Notes: generated from the letters alone by a model not told the origin. A stretch of DNA of 64,000 nucleotides from Pseudomonas fluorescens (GCF_902497745.1 NZ_CABVHJ010000019.1:1-64000), one strand, 5' to 3'; shown: positions 27,101-34,613, numbered from the stretch's first letter. Made by a program: numbers and translations.

Positions 27101-28984
27101 TTTGACGTAATGCCGGATGTAGGCGATCTGGCCAGCGCACAAAGGTTGTATCCATGGATGGACATCGACGACGCCAGTCACATGATCTATCACTTGCCCG
27201 GCACGCTGCAGGCGGGTACGGCGCAACTGCTGCGCTGGGAAGCGGAAATCAGCCAGATGATCGGCGAGCTGCGCAGCTGGTCCGAACGCATACCGTTGCG
27301 CAGCCCCAGGACCGGCGAAATCTGGAGCACAGCTGAACGTGTGGAAGAACAATTCAGGAGGAGAGAGTTCAGTAAAAATCTGGAACAGTTCTGGCGCGGC
27401 AGAAATACCGACAAGCCCGAGTTGAGGCTCAACACGCTAGATCTCACTGCTCAATTTGCGGGGGAACTGCCGTCGCTGTCTGCCGACTTCAGCCACGTCG
27501 TGCGCTTGTCCATCCAGGGTAATGAATCACTGAATGCCCCGGACAGTTTCCTGACGTGCTTCAAAGGACTGCAGGCGATCGAGCTGCGCGGTTTCACGCT
27601 GGGCCGCATGCCACGGGCGCTGGCACTCATGCCGTCCCTCGAAACGCTGGCGCTGAACAGTTGCGGTGTTGTATTCGACGCCATGGGGCAGGTCACGCTT
27701 AGCGCGATGAGTCGGTTGAGAGGACTGGACTTGTACAACAACCCCTTGGGCACAGCTCCGGATATCAGTGCATTGCGGACGCTGTCGGCACTGGATCTTT
27801 CCCGTACCGGTATCACACAGGTTCCCGTCGGCGTGGGGCAGCTGCCGCGGCTGCGCGAGACATTTCTCAGCGAAAACGCCATTGTGGATTTGCCGGAAGA
27901 CTTGCAAGGTTTTGGCGCAAGCGGGGTCGTCCTGAGAGCCAATCCGCTGTCCGCTGCCACAAGAGAACGGATAAAGCGCTACTACCAGTTCTCTTCTCAC
28001 AATCTCGGCGTTGCGGCCGACCAGGCTGACATTGCCCTGGCGCGAGGCCTGTATACCGGCCTCAGTGAAGCCGACGCCAATCAACTGGTCTATGGTCTGC
28101 CCGGAACAATGGCCGAGGGACGCATCGAGTTGCTGCGTCGCCAGAGCAACCTCGCCACGCTATTGAGCGAGCTCGAGGTGTGGGCGCGAGAGGTTCCACG
28201 TGATCCGGTTACAGGCGTCGACATGGACGACGAAGCGCTACGCCAGGAAAACGCCAGACGTACCTGGTTCAGGGAGGGTCTGGAACAACACTTGCGCGTT
28301 GCGCCGGTCGGCCTGGCCTCTTCCGAGGTCGCCCTTGATCTGTCTTTCCATGGCGAACTGCCGATACTGAGCGGCCGTTTCGAGCAGACCAGCAAACTGA
28401 CACTGACGAGTACTGCCAGCGTGCATCCCAGGGTTGACCGTTTGCTCGAGCTGTTTCCGACACTGGAGAAACTCGATATCCGCGCCTATCAGCTCAACGA
28501 GATTCCCGTCTCAATCTTGCGCATGAACAATCTGACCAGCCTGGAACTGCCCCATTGCCGCATCGTACTGACTGAACAAACCGTGAATGATCTGGCGGCG
28601 ATGGAAAACCTGCAGATTCTCGACTTGAGCCACAATCCGTTGGGGCTGACACCGGATCTGAGAAACCTCAACGCGTGTCGCTCTCTGCAATTGAGCAACA
28701 CGGGACTGACCGACACACCGGCCGGCCTTTTTGCCATGCCACAACTGACGTATGCAGATCTTTCCGCCAACGCCATCATCGAACTCCCCGACCCACTGCC
28801 CTCTCCTGCTGACGGCAAAGGTCCCACCTATGACTTCAGTAACAATCCACTTAGCCTGGAGAGTCAGCAGCGTTTGAGGATTTACAATGCGGCCAATGAA
28901 ACGCGACTGCTGGAGGAGCGAGAGAGGCTGGCCAGCACTTACCAAGCGCTGGAAGACTTCAGGGATATCTCGTTTTCCGATTGA
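21185..28984 (+). CDS. Giant leucine-rich-repeat protein, DUF6543/dermonecrotic-toxin-like, five repeated LRR modules
   Basis: 2,599 residues. ATG at 21185 has AAGGA 7 bases upstream; the open frame starts earlier but without support. No signal peptide. Residues ~1-1100 resemble the N-terminal region of large Pseudomonas DUF6543 (dermonecrotic-toxin-like) LRR proteins, with a hydrophobic stretch at ~440-486 (VVNIITTIAQTAALVVAPFV). From ~1100 a unit repeats: a helical segment (LPGT-AEGR-QL-WEAEL...W...P...DP), the strand G(D/E)LP-L-ADF-HV, about seven LRRs (LDLS-NPLG--PD), then NPLS-ATRE--K-FY. LRR blocks begin near residues 1184, 1486, 1789, 2093 and 2390, a period of about 300. The C-terminus stops soon after block 5 and has no visible NEL E3-ligase domain (no CxD). 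Relatives are candidate host-targeting effectors or toxins; delivery and target are unknown. It converges on argR. Confidence 0.85.
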   Translation: MNLPEGQQPASPPDTNDAQHPDDHYLPLKNAIPDWLGSASVARREALKRISPQLSAPVQSAPATQHVQMKSLNAAHMAAQSEVDKSLEHLQDASAFAEPLLQAELKKCFDLDLDVRTTFVRLYIPATTPWFPISTGARVWSVSLLDAALHNFEEKETYAAAFEAASTYTTRPSSTGQFEALPSIKAKLSISAFVQLCRRLDIGAQYKKKLEDTLGFTDSTVKAALRKKIDASAKASMKAALQWARMNRDISESYFRLVEAMLDGLGGLHVKEAPVRCHDITVLGASLTGIVVFAPDLYVSRSAARVVAYVPDDPEHPFKEYASAAEMVVELTRQLRSKDYQQFFSRFVNHDQRGAFFSTLNSRLTQIKWHPHEPGNALPTWREAPVERPDLQSGLEPFADDLWQHLYQTRLNKILNDAQVIAVPTAAVDQKARWAFWDSVVNIITTIAQTAALVVAPFVPVLGEAMMAYMAYQFLDEAFEGIIEWAQGRKTEAFEHLMGTVESLVQLGTFAVGGAIGAAEFRKILPKEIVAFIDRFKPVRLANEQTRYWDPNLDRYQHTSLPDTGSKANELGLHQHQGKQLLPLDDAHFAVIESPVPGQYRIEHPTRADAYQPVVRHNGAGAWHTELEQPLEWDGATALQRIGPSVESFSPAERETILQVSGVNDDALRKMHADQQTLPPLLADSIQRFKIDQELQRLSDQLDSSEAQEYLRVDPVTHLQLLTDHGRWPRSQRLRFIDQQGELIWQSSADETLPLTELRQEPDGDVLKTLLGALDEQQTKNLLAEPFGGPTQSVQVRSQTLRKQLAHLSRRHRTTLFESRYQALQRIDDPLAQQLDRHHPGLPASVTRELLDTATGAELRQINDGQLPARQQELMQLASQEVRVTRAYEGLELKAINNPDSDSLALHSLKLLPGWSGDVRLEIRDGRYEGSVLDSIGREDAPAQKVLVRQQDGRYQPYDDRGQELHSATDFYSSLLYALPDGERQNLNVQIGQSDALKAAIRQRTLERDELRTVLLDAPISQPPVDTLRLAGFGNDRRNAPRRLEDADFFEAGELGVIGIENQHDLITTGQRIVSPRERVQAIYRGMSDEEARNFVAVFQNNTVEFNAELARRRNEYFKLSDDLRTWEIDVPANDPVSGLPLTYIERRAALQNRAQLRESLLRCWRRQTRGPAGYMLQIAQPILGELPVLEADFSHVVMLSINGSTNTGAVDTFMQRFRGLMYLDAQNLDLPSLPQSFAAMPNLRQLILRDCGITHSAANQAVLASLPNLSLLDLRGNALGTPPDISAMPSLRYLNLTKTGISTLPDNLLDHPRLITGSFDGNQITDIPDAFFNLASSLSDGFGFADNPLSTATREKVKTFYNHTGKHFGVRPESADILRTTTLFPDLNVDQASELLYRLPGTLAEGRAQLANWEAELTTLKTELGEWVNQIPALDPIFRRPLTPDELALERNARDEFRQKLEQFWRTRSAALRETDLAATLDFMGDLPVLSANFGHVTRLTLTGNKNLTAVLPFIQRFANLTTLELHAFDLEPIALSQIRMPRLSVLELNDCGVVLTPENQATLVSLNNLHTLDLSNNPLGTFPDVNALPELTYLDLSNCGLNVTPDGLASHPNLRTAIISSNRISEIPDAVFELSANQSDGFDFSGNPLSVATRNKVKTYYRRTGQDFDVRADSSDIALMRDLFPSLDEQEASDVIYDLPGTLADSRTQLVRWRAELTQLTSDLTTWAPQVPSVHPVTGQVLTAIELFDQYAARSEFGQQLERFWRHRSVESGMRADFFESDLRFIGDLPQLTTDLTHVAGVKLRGNAAIGAPDAFIDLFVNASELDLQQFPLGEIPQSVIRLPKLTELTLRDCGVTLSPADQTTLATLGNLELLDLSHNPLVAIPDLQPLPVLRDLLLSNSGITALPNGFAEHPNLKNALLNGNRITDLPDAFFSLDLDLADGTNLASNPLSLPTRERIKTFYVEHGRHFDVMPDVGDLASAQRLYPWMDIDDASHMIYHLPGTLQAGTAQLLRWEAEISQMIGELRSWSERIPLRSPRTGEIWSTAERVEEQFRRREFSKNLEQFWRGRNTDKPELRLNTLDLTAQFAGELPSLSADFSHVVRLSIQGNESLNAPDSFLTCFKGLQAIELRGFTLGRMPRALALMPSLETLALNSCGVVFDAMGQVTLSAMSRLRGLDLYNNPLGTAPDISALRTLSALDLSRTGITQVPVGVGQLPRLRETFLSENAIVDLPEDLQGFGASGVVLRANPLSAATRERIKRYYQFSSHNLGVAADQADIALARGLYTGLSEADANQLVYGLPGTMAEGRIELLRRQSNLATLLSELEVWAREVPRDPVTGVDMDDEALRQENARRTWFREGLEQHLRVAPVGLASSEVALDLSFHGELPILSGRFEQTSKLTLTSTASVHPRVDRLLELFPTLEKLDIRAYQLNEIPVSILRMNNLTSLELPHCRIVLTEQTVNDLAAMENLQILDLSHNPLGLTPDLRNLNACRSLQLSNTGLTDTPAGLFAMPQLTYADLSANAIIELPDPLPSPADGKGPTYDFSNNPLSLESQQRLRIYNAANETRLLEERERLASTYQALEDFRDISFSD

Positions 28985-29003
28985 TCCCGGCGCTCGGCGA
29001 GGT

Positions 29004-29996
29004 CTAACCGCGCTCGGGCGGCACTGACGACAATTCGAACGGGCTGCTGCTGCGCCGCTGGTTGCGATCTTCCCGCGGCGTGGCACCGAAGAAATTGCGA
29101 TAGGCGCTGGAGAAGTGCGGCCCCGAAGAGAAGCCACAGGACAGGCCGATCTGGATGATCGACTTGCTGGTTTGCATCAACATCTGCCGGGCCTTGTTCA
29201 GGCGCAGTTCCAGGTAGTACTGGCTCGGCACACGGTTGAGGTATTGCTTGAAGATCCGCTCCAGTTGACGACGGGACACGCACACGTGCTGGGCGATTTC
29301 GTCGGTGGTCAGTGGTTCTTCGATGTTGGCTTCCATCAGCAACACCGCTTGGGTGAGCTTCGGATGACTGGAGCCGAGACGGTTCTGCAAGGGGATGCGC
29401 TGACGCTCGCCGCCTTCGCGGATGCGTTCGACCACCAGTTCTTCCGAGACGGCGCCGGCCAGTTCTGCACCATGATCGCGGGCCAGTACTGCCAGGAGCA
29501 GATCGAGCACGGACATGCCACCGCACGCGGTCAGGCGATCGCGATCCCAGTCGAACAGATGACTGGTGGCGATGACTTTCGGGAAACGCTCGGCGAAATC
29601 GTCCTGCCAGCGCCAGTGCACGGCGGCGCGATAACCGTCGAGCAAACCGAGTTGCGCCAGCGGGTACACGCCAGCGGACAGACCGCCGATGACCGTACCG
29701 GCACGTACCAGTTGCTTGAGCGCACTGCTGAGTGCCGGCGCCAAAGTGGTCGGCGGCTCATCAGCGAGCAGGAACAGTTTCTGGAAGTTTTCGAGCTTGC
29801 CGGTCCAGGGCTCACCGGGCAATTGCCAGGCGCCCTCGGCACCGGCTCCTGTAACGGCTTCGGCCTGCAAGAACGACAGTTCGTAAACCACGTCCGGGTG
29901 CACACGCTGAGCAACACGCAAGGCTTCCTCCGCCAGCGCCAGCGTCAACGCTTTAGTGCTGGGCCAAATCAGGAAACCAATTCGATGGGCAGTCAT
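29004..29996 (-). CDS. argR: ArgR, AraC-family arginine regulator
   Basis: 330 residues. Near-identical, as remembered, to P. aeruginosa ArgR (starts MTAHRIGFLIWPSTKALTLA). It has an N-terminal GATase-like sensor domain and a C-terminal AraC HTH (residues ~220-320: TTDEIAQHVCVSRRQLERIF, CGFSSGPHFSSAYRNFFG). It represses arginine synthesis and activates aot, aru and other arginine genes. The upstream extension to 30035 lacks a ribosome-binding site. It follows aotP with a REPIN in the 262-bp gap, as the last gene of the aot operon. Confidence 0.96.
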   Translation of the reverse strand: MTAHRIGFLIWPSTKALTLALAEEALRVAQRVHPDVVYELSFLQAEAVTGAGAEGAWQLPGEPWTGKLENFQKLFLLADEPPTTLAPALSSALKQLVRAGTVIGGLSAGVYPLAQLGLLDGYRAAVHWRWQDDFAERFPKVIATSHLFDWDRDRLTACGGMSVLDLLLAVLARDHGAELAGAVSEELVVERIREGGERQRIPLQNRLGSSHPKLTQAVLLMEANIEEPLTTDEIAQHVCVSRRQLERIFKQYLNRVPSQYYLELRLNKARQMLMQTSKSIIQIGLSCGFSSGPHFSSAYRNFFGATPREDRNQRRSSSPFELSSVPPERG

Positions 29997-30101
29997 GGGC
30001 GGGCAATCCGAAACGAGGAACAGTGATGAAGGCATGGGCCAATGCTAGCCCGTAAATGAACACAAATCTTGAAACCAACCGAGATCCAGGCAGAGATCCA
30101 A

Positions 30102-30192
30102 CTGTGGGAGCGAGCCTGCTCGCGAAAGCGGTGGATCAGTCGACACCTGTGCTGGATGTCACACCGCATTCGCGAGCAGGCTCGCTCCCACA
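30102..30192. repeat. REPIN, GTGGGAGCGAGC family, between aotP and argR
   Basis: CTGTGGGAGCGAGCCTGCTC and GAGCAGGCTCGCTCCCACAG in mirror orientation with a ~50-bp spacer. Confidence 0.9.
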
Positions 30193-30258
30193 GAGATTGC
30201 GGGTCGGCCTACTGGCTGCGAAGCATGCACTATCACGGTGCACAACGGCAGCCCTGAA

Positions 30259-31023
30259 TTATTTCAAGCTGCCCGAGAGGAATTGTTGCAGACGTTCCGA
30301 TTGCGGATTGACCAGCACTTCACGCGGGTTGCCGCTCTCTTCAACAACACCTTTGTGCAGGAACACCAACTGGTTCGACACTTCACGGGCAAAACCCATT
30401 TCGTGGGTCACCACAACCATGGTGCGACCTTCCTGAGCCAGCGCTTGCATGACTTTCAGCACGTCGCCCACCAGTTCCGGGTCGAGGGCCGAAGTCGGTT
30501 CGTCGAACAGCATCACTTCCGGTTCCATCGCCAGCGCACGGGCAATCGCCACACGCTGCTGCTCGCCACCGGACATGTGCCCAGGGAAAGCGTCTTTGCG
30601 ATGGGCCACGCCGACCTTGTTCAGGTAGTGCTCGGCTTTCTCACGGGCTTCAGCCTTGGATACACCGAGTACATGCACCGGCGCTTCCATGATGTTTTCC
30701 AGCGCGGTCATATGCGACCACAGGTTGAAATGCTGGAACACCATCGACAGGCGCGAACGCATGCGTTGCAGCTGCTTGGGATCAGCGGCTTTCAGCGCGC
30801 CGTCCTTGTTCGCCACCAGTTTCAGCTCTTCGTTGTTGAGCAGAATCTTGCCCGCGTGCGGCTGCTCGAGCAGGTTGATGCAGCGCAGGAAAGTACTTTT
30901 GCCGGAGCCACTGGAGCCGATGATGCTGATCACATCGCCGGCTGCCGCTTTCAGGGACACGCCCTTGAGCACTTCGTGACTGCCATAGCGTTTATGCAGG
31001 TCTTGGACTTCAAGTTTGTACAT
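30259..31023 (-). CDS. aotP: Arginine/ornithine ABC transporter, ATP-binding protein AotP
   Basis: 254 residues, the P. aeruginosa length. Walker A GSSGSGKST (~residue 35), signature MSGGEQQRVAIARAL, Walker B VMLFDEPTSALDPE and switch histidine VTHEMGFA. Cytoplasmic ATPase pairing with AotQ/AotM. ATG at 31023 lies 27 bp after the aotO stop. Confidence 0.95.
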   Translation of the reverse strand: MYKLEVQDLHKRYGSHEVLKGVSLKAAAGDVISIIGSSGSGKSTFLRCINLLEQPHAGKILLNNEELKLVANKDGALKAADPKQLQRMRSRLSMVFQHFNLWSHMTALENIMEAPVHVLGVSKAEAREKAEHYLNKVGVAHRKDAFPGHMSGGEQQRVAIARALAMEPEVMLFDEPTSALDPELVGDVLKVMQALAQEGRTMVVVTHEMGFAREVSNQLVFLHKGVVEESGNPREVLVNPQSERLQQFLSGSLK

Positions 31024-31050
31024 GCGGTCGGTTCTCACAAAAACAGTCAG

Positions 31051-32163
31051 TCAGTCGTTGAGCAAGCGCCCGTGACGCAGCGCTTCGCGCCCCGCCACCT
31101 TGGCCAGCCAGAAACCGGGTTGGGCATAACGCAGCCGTTCAATGGCAAACAGCACCCCGGAGGTACCAGCACACACCGTGCTGACCCGATCGGACAGAGG
31201 ATCAATCACTTCAAAAATCTCATCGCCCGCCTCGACCCACTCGCCGGGCTTGCGCAGAAAACTCACAACGCCCGAATGCGGCGCGAACAGCAACTCGGTG
31301 CCTTCGAACGGCATGCCTTCACAGGCTTCGTGCGCCGGGTTCGGCCACTCGCCAGTGATCAAGCCTTGCTCGGCGAGGAACGCGAGAATGCCTTCAGCAT
31401 ACGCCTGCGCTTCGGCGCGACCGGTGTCGGCCTGACCGCCCAGCTCAATGGTCGTCGCCAGACAGGCCAGCGGAATCTGCGCATCGGGGAACTGCCGCGA
31501 CAGACGCAACCAAGGCAACGAGCAGGCTTCATCGAACGAGCTGCCGCCGGAATCTTCCGCCAGCAATCCGACCTTCACATTCAGATGCGCCGCCAGCGAA
31601 CGCCACTGCGGCCAGTGCTGCGGCAGCGCATACATGTGCAGCGCGGCTTCGGCATCGCAATGCAAATCGAGCACTACATCAGCGGTGCAAGCGTGGCTGA
31701 GCAACACGCGCTGCATGCCTTGCAACTGGCTGCTTGCCTCGGGCAATGCCGCCAGGTGATCGGCCATGGCCTGACGAATCAGGCGCACATTGGCGTGCGG
31801 ATCATCACCGAGGCTGTCGGCCAGCGCTGCCGCAACCGGCGCGCTCAGTTCGACGAAGTCACGGTTGAAATTCTTGCCGCTGCCGGCCTCGAAACGGCCC
31901 TGGTGATTGCCTTGCAGCAATTGCCCAAGACCCAACGGGTTAGCGACCGGCACCAGTTCGATAACACCGTTGAGCAAGCCTTTGGCTTCGAGTTCGCCGA
32001 GACGCTTTTTCAGCTCCCAGGCTGTGCGCATACCCGGCAATTCATCAGCGTGCAGGCTGGCCTGAATGTAGGCCTTGCGCTCGCCGTGGCCAAAGCGGAA
32101 CACGGAAATCTTGCGCTCGCTGCCCAAGTGGCTCCACGGCAAAACGTGGTCGATGCGTTCCAT
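31051..32163 (-). CDS. aotO: AotO, AstE/aspartoacylase-family zinc hydrolase of the aot operon
   Basis: 370 residues of the succinylglutamate desuccinylase/aspartoacylase (M14-like) family: zinc ligands in ASLHADELPG (HxxE) and DLHCDAEAALH, and a C-terminal beta segment (PHSGVVSFLRKPGEWVEAG) resembling a biotinyl-like domain. In P. aeruginosa aotO lies in the same position and is not needed for uptake; its substrate is unknown. It starts one base after the aotM stop, so it is tightly coupled. Confidence 0.9.
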   Translation of the reverse strand: MERIDHVLPWSHLGSERKISVFRFGHGERKAYIQASLHADELPGMRTAWELKKRLGELEAKGLLNGVIELVPVANPLGLGQLLQGNHQGRFEAGSGKNFNRDFVELSAPVAAALADSLGDDPHANVRLIRQAMADHLAALPEASSQLQGMQRVLLSHACTADVVLDLHCDAEAALHMYALPQHWPQWRSLAAHLNVKVGLLAEDSGGSSFDEACSLPWLRLSRQFPDAQIPLACLATTIELGGQADTGRAEAQAYAEGILAFLAEQGLITGEWPNPAHEACEGMPFEGTELLFAPHSGVVSFLRKPGEWVEAGDEIFEVIDPLSDRVSTVCAGTSGVLFAIERLRYAQPGFWLAKVAGREALRHGRLLND

Positions 32164-32164
32164 A

Positions 32165-32863
32165 TCAGTGCTTCCGCGGGGCCAGGTAGCTCAACCAGCG
32201 ACGCTCGGCCAGTTTGAACAGTTTGACCAGAATGAACGTCAGGCACAGGTAGAACACGCCAGCGGTGATGTACGCTTCGAACGGCAGATAGAACTGCGCG
32301 TTGACCGTGCGCGCCGCGCCGGTGATGTCGATCAAGGTCACGATGGAAGCCAGACTGGTGGTCTGCAACATCATGATCACTTCGTTGCTGTACTGCGGCA
32401 GTGCCCGGCGCAGGGCCGATGGCAGCAGGATGCGTTTGTACAGTTTGAAGCGCGACATGCCCATGGCCTTGGCTGCTTCGATCTCACCGTTCGGCGTGGC
32501 CTTGAGGCTGCCGGCAATGATCTCAGCGGTGTAGGCGCTGGTGTTGACCGCGAAGGCCAGACACGCGCAGAACGTTGCGCTGGACAGCCACGGCCAGAGG
32601 AAGCTTTCGCGTACCGCTTCGAACTGCGCCAGACCGTAGTAGATCAGGAATAGTTGCACCAGCATCGGCGTGCCACGAATCACGTAGGTGTAAAGCCACG
32701 CGGCGCCGTTGACGATCGGGTTCTTCGAGACGCGCATCAGCCCCAGCGGCAGAGCCGCGAGCAGACCGAAAAACAGCGACAGCGCGAGCAGTTTGAGGGT
32801 GGTCAGCAGGCCGCCGAGGTACAGCGGCATGGCCTCCCAAATGACGTTGTAGTCGAAGATCAT
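32165..32863 (-). CDS. aotM: Arginine/ornithine ABC transporter permease AotM
   Basis: 232 residues, HisM-type permease: about five membrane helices and the EAA loop (GEIEAAKAMGMSRFKLYKRILLP). Overlaps aotQ by 4 bases (ATGA). Confidence 0.94.
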   Translation of the reverse strand: MIFDYNVIWEAMPLYLGGLLTTLKLLALSLFFGLLAALPLGLMRVSKNPIVNGAAWLYTYVIRGTPMLVQLFLIYYGLAQFEAVRESFLWPWLSSATFCACLAFAVNTSAYTAEIIAGSLKATPNGEIEAAKAMGMSRFKLYKRILLPSALRRALPQYSNEVIMMLQTTSLASIVTLIDITGAARTVNAQFYLPFEAYITAGVFYLCLTFILVKLFKLAERRWLSYLAPRKH

Positions 32864-33549
32864 AGATCAGCCGCCCTTACGCCTACCGAGTAGCGCTTCT
32901 CAAGGTGACGCAATGCCAGCAACGAGACACTGGTGATCACCAGGTACATCGCCGCCACTGCGAGGAAGAAGGTGAAAGGCTCGCGAGTGGCATCTGCCGC
33001 CTGCTTGGCCTTGAACATCATGTCTTGCAGACCGACCACGGAAATCAGCGCGGTGGCCTTGGTGAGTACCAGCCAGTTGTTGGTGAAGCCCGGAATCGCC
33101 AGGCGAATCATCTGCGGCACCATCACCCGGAAGAACACCTGAAAACTGCTCATGCCATACGCCATGCCCGCTTCGGCCTGACCTTTGGGAATGGCCATGA
33201 ACGCGCCACGGAAGGTTTCCGACAGGTACGCACCGAAGATGAAACCGAGGGTGCCGATACCGGCGGCCAATGGATTCAAATCGATGTAGTCGTCGTAGCC
33301 GAGCATCGGTGCGACGCGGTTAAGCAAATCCTGGCCGCCGTAGAAGATCAGCAAGATCAGCACCAGATCGGGAATCCCGCGGATCACCGTGGAATACAGA
33401 TCGCCCAGCCAGGCCAGCCAGCGCACCGGCGACAGGCGCAACGCGACACCGATCAGCCCGAGAACGATGGCCAGAGCCATGGACGACAAGGCGAGCTGAA
33501 GCGTCAGCCATGCGCCATCGAGGATGACAGCCCCGTAGCCTTTCAACAT
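32860..33549 (-). CDS. aotQ: Arginine/ornithine ABC transporter permease AotQ
   Basis: 229 residues, HisQ-type permease with the EAA loop GQAEAGMAYGMSSFQVFFRV and a FKAKQAADATREPF segment typical of basic amino acid transporters. It forms the heterodimeric membrane channel with AotM. Confidence 0.94.
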   Translation of the reverse strand: MLKGYGAVILDGAWLTLQLALSSMALAIVLGLIGVALRLSPVRWLAWLGDLYSTVIRGIPDLVLILLIFYGGQDLLNRVAPMLGYDDYIDLNPLAAGIGTLGFIFGAYLSETFRGAFMAIPKGQAEAGMAYGMSSFQVFFRVMVPQMIRLAIPGFTNNWLVLTKATALISVVGLQDMMFKAKQAADATREPFTFFLAVAAMYLVITSVSLLALRHLEKRYSVGVRAADL

Positions 33550-33579
33550 GATTCAGGTCCTCGAAAGTTGGGATGAAAA

Positions 33580-33618
33580 AATGGCGCAAACCGCAGAGAT
33601 CCTGTTGCTTGCGCCATT
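33580..33618 (-). promoter_or_regulatory. Intercistronic hairpin between aotJ and aotQ
   Basis: AATGGCGCAA and TTGCGCCATT form a perfect 10-bp inverted repeat in the 91-bp gap. It has no T-run. Hairpins after a binding-protein gene often protect its mRNA or reduce read-through, so that the binding protein is made in excess over the membrane parts (inference). Confidence 0.6.
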
Positions 33619-33640
33619 TCGGACTTGTCGCAGAGACGTG

Positions 33641-34414
33641 TTACTTGCCGTAGATATCGAAGGCGAAGTACTTGTCCTGGATTGTTTTGTATTTGCCGTT
33701 TTCGCGGATGGCCGCGATGGCAGCGTTGATCTTGTCTTTCAGGGCGTCGCCCTTGCGCACTGCGATGCCTACGCCGTCGCCGAAGTATTTGACGTCGGTG
33801 AATGCAGGACCAACAAACGCGAAGCCTTTACCGGCGTCGGTTTTCAGGAAACCGTCGTCCAGCAGGGTTGCGTCAGCCACGGTACCGTCGAGACGGCCAG
33901 CAGCCACGTCGAGGTAGATTTCGTTCTGCGAGCCGTACGGCTTGATCTCGGCACCCAGTGGCGCCAGAACTTCGCGGGCGAAACGCTCGTGGATCGAACC
34001 ACGTTGTACGCCGATGTTCTTGCCCTTCAGCTCGCTCAGGTTCTCGCTGACCTGAGTACCGGCCTTCATCACCAGACGTGCAGGGGTGTTGTAGTACTTG
34101 TTGGTGAAGTCGACCGACTTCTTGCGGTCTTCAGTGATCGACATCGACGACAGGATCGCGTCGATCTTGCGCACTTTCAGCGCCGGGATCAGGCCGTCGA
34201 ACTCTTGCTCGACCCATACACACTTGACCTGCATCTGCTCGCACAGAGCGTTGCCGATGTCGTAGTCGAAACCGACGATGCTGCCATCCGGCGCTTTCGA
34301 AGCGAACGGAGGGTAAGCCGCTTCGATACCGATCTTCAGAGGTTTTTCGTCAGCGAAGGCGTTCATCGACAGCACGGACAGTGCCAGGGCGCCAAGCAGC
34401 ACAAGTTTCTTCAT
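33641..34414 (-). CDS. aotJ: Arginine/ornithine periplasmic binding protein AotJ
   Basis: 257 residues. Signal peptide MKKLVLLGALALSVLSMNAFA with an ala-type cleavage site, then the family 3 solute-binding fold (KIGIEAAYPPFASKAPDGSIVGFDYDIG split over the first lobe; DAILSSMSITEDR; VGPAFTD). The start at 34414 is preceded by GGAG at 7 bases; the frame extends upstream without a family match. First gene of the operon. Confidence 0.95.
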   Translation of the reverse strand: MKKLVLLGALALSVLSMNAFADEKPLKIGIEAAYPPFASKAPDGSIVGFDYDIGNALCEQMQVKCVWVEQEFDGLIPALKVRKIDAILSSMSITEDRKKSVDFTNKYYNTPARLVMKAGTQVSENLSELKGKNIGVQRGSIHERFAREVLAPLGAEIKPYGSQNEIYLDVAAGRLDGTVADATLLDDGFLKTDAGKGFAFVGPAFTDVKYFGDGVGIAVRKGDALKDKINAAIAAIRENGKYKTIQDKYFAFDIYGK

Positions 34415-34597
34415 CTTGGGACTCCATCGGTAAAGGGCAAAAACGGCAGAGTGAGCGACAGCCCAATATGCGAATGGGTGAATCGGGAAATCGGTTGCTG
34501 CATCGTTGGGAAATTTCCCATTGAAACCGTCGGAGGTTTCAACGTCAGCCACGATGAGCGAGTGATCGGCATTCTAACGACAGGCCCGAAGCCGATA

Positions 34598-34613
34598 TTT
34601 CTTCAATGCGACA
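34598..34613 (-). promoter_or_regulatory. Putative ArgR half-site upstream of aotJ
   Basis: On the minus strand TGTCGCATTGAAGAAA fits TGTCGC-N8-AA exactly; a second partial element (TGTCGTTAGAA) follows about 31 bases further toward aotJ. The aot operon is ArgR-induced in P. aeruginosa. Confidence 0.5.

Noticed and set aside
24700..28984. The repeated LRR blocks as an assembly artefact
   Set aside because: The copies differ at many positions and in length, so they are true diverged repeats rather than a duplicated read.
30238..32217. A 659-codon plus-strand frame across aotP and aotO
   Set aside because: Spans two genes of the aot operon on the other strand; protein composition is that of an antisense frame.
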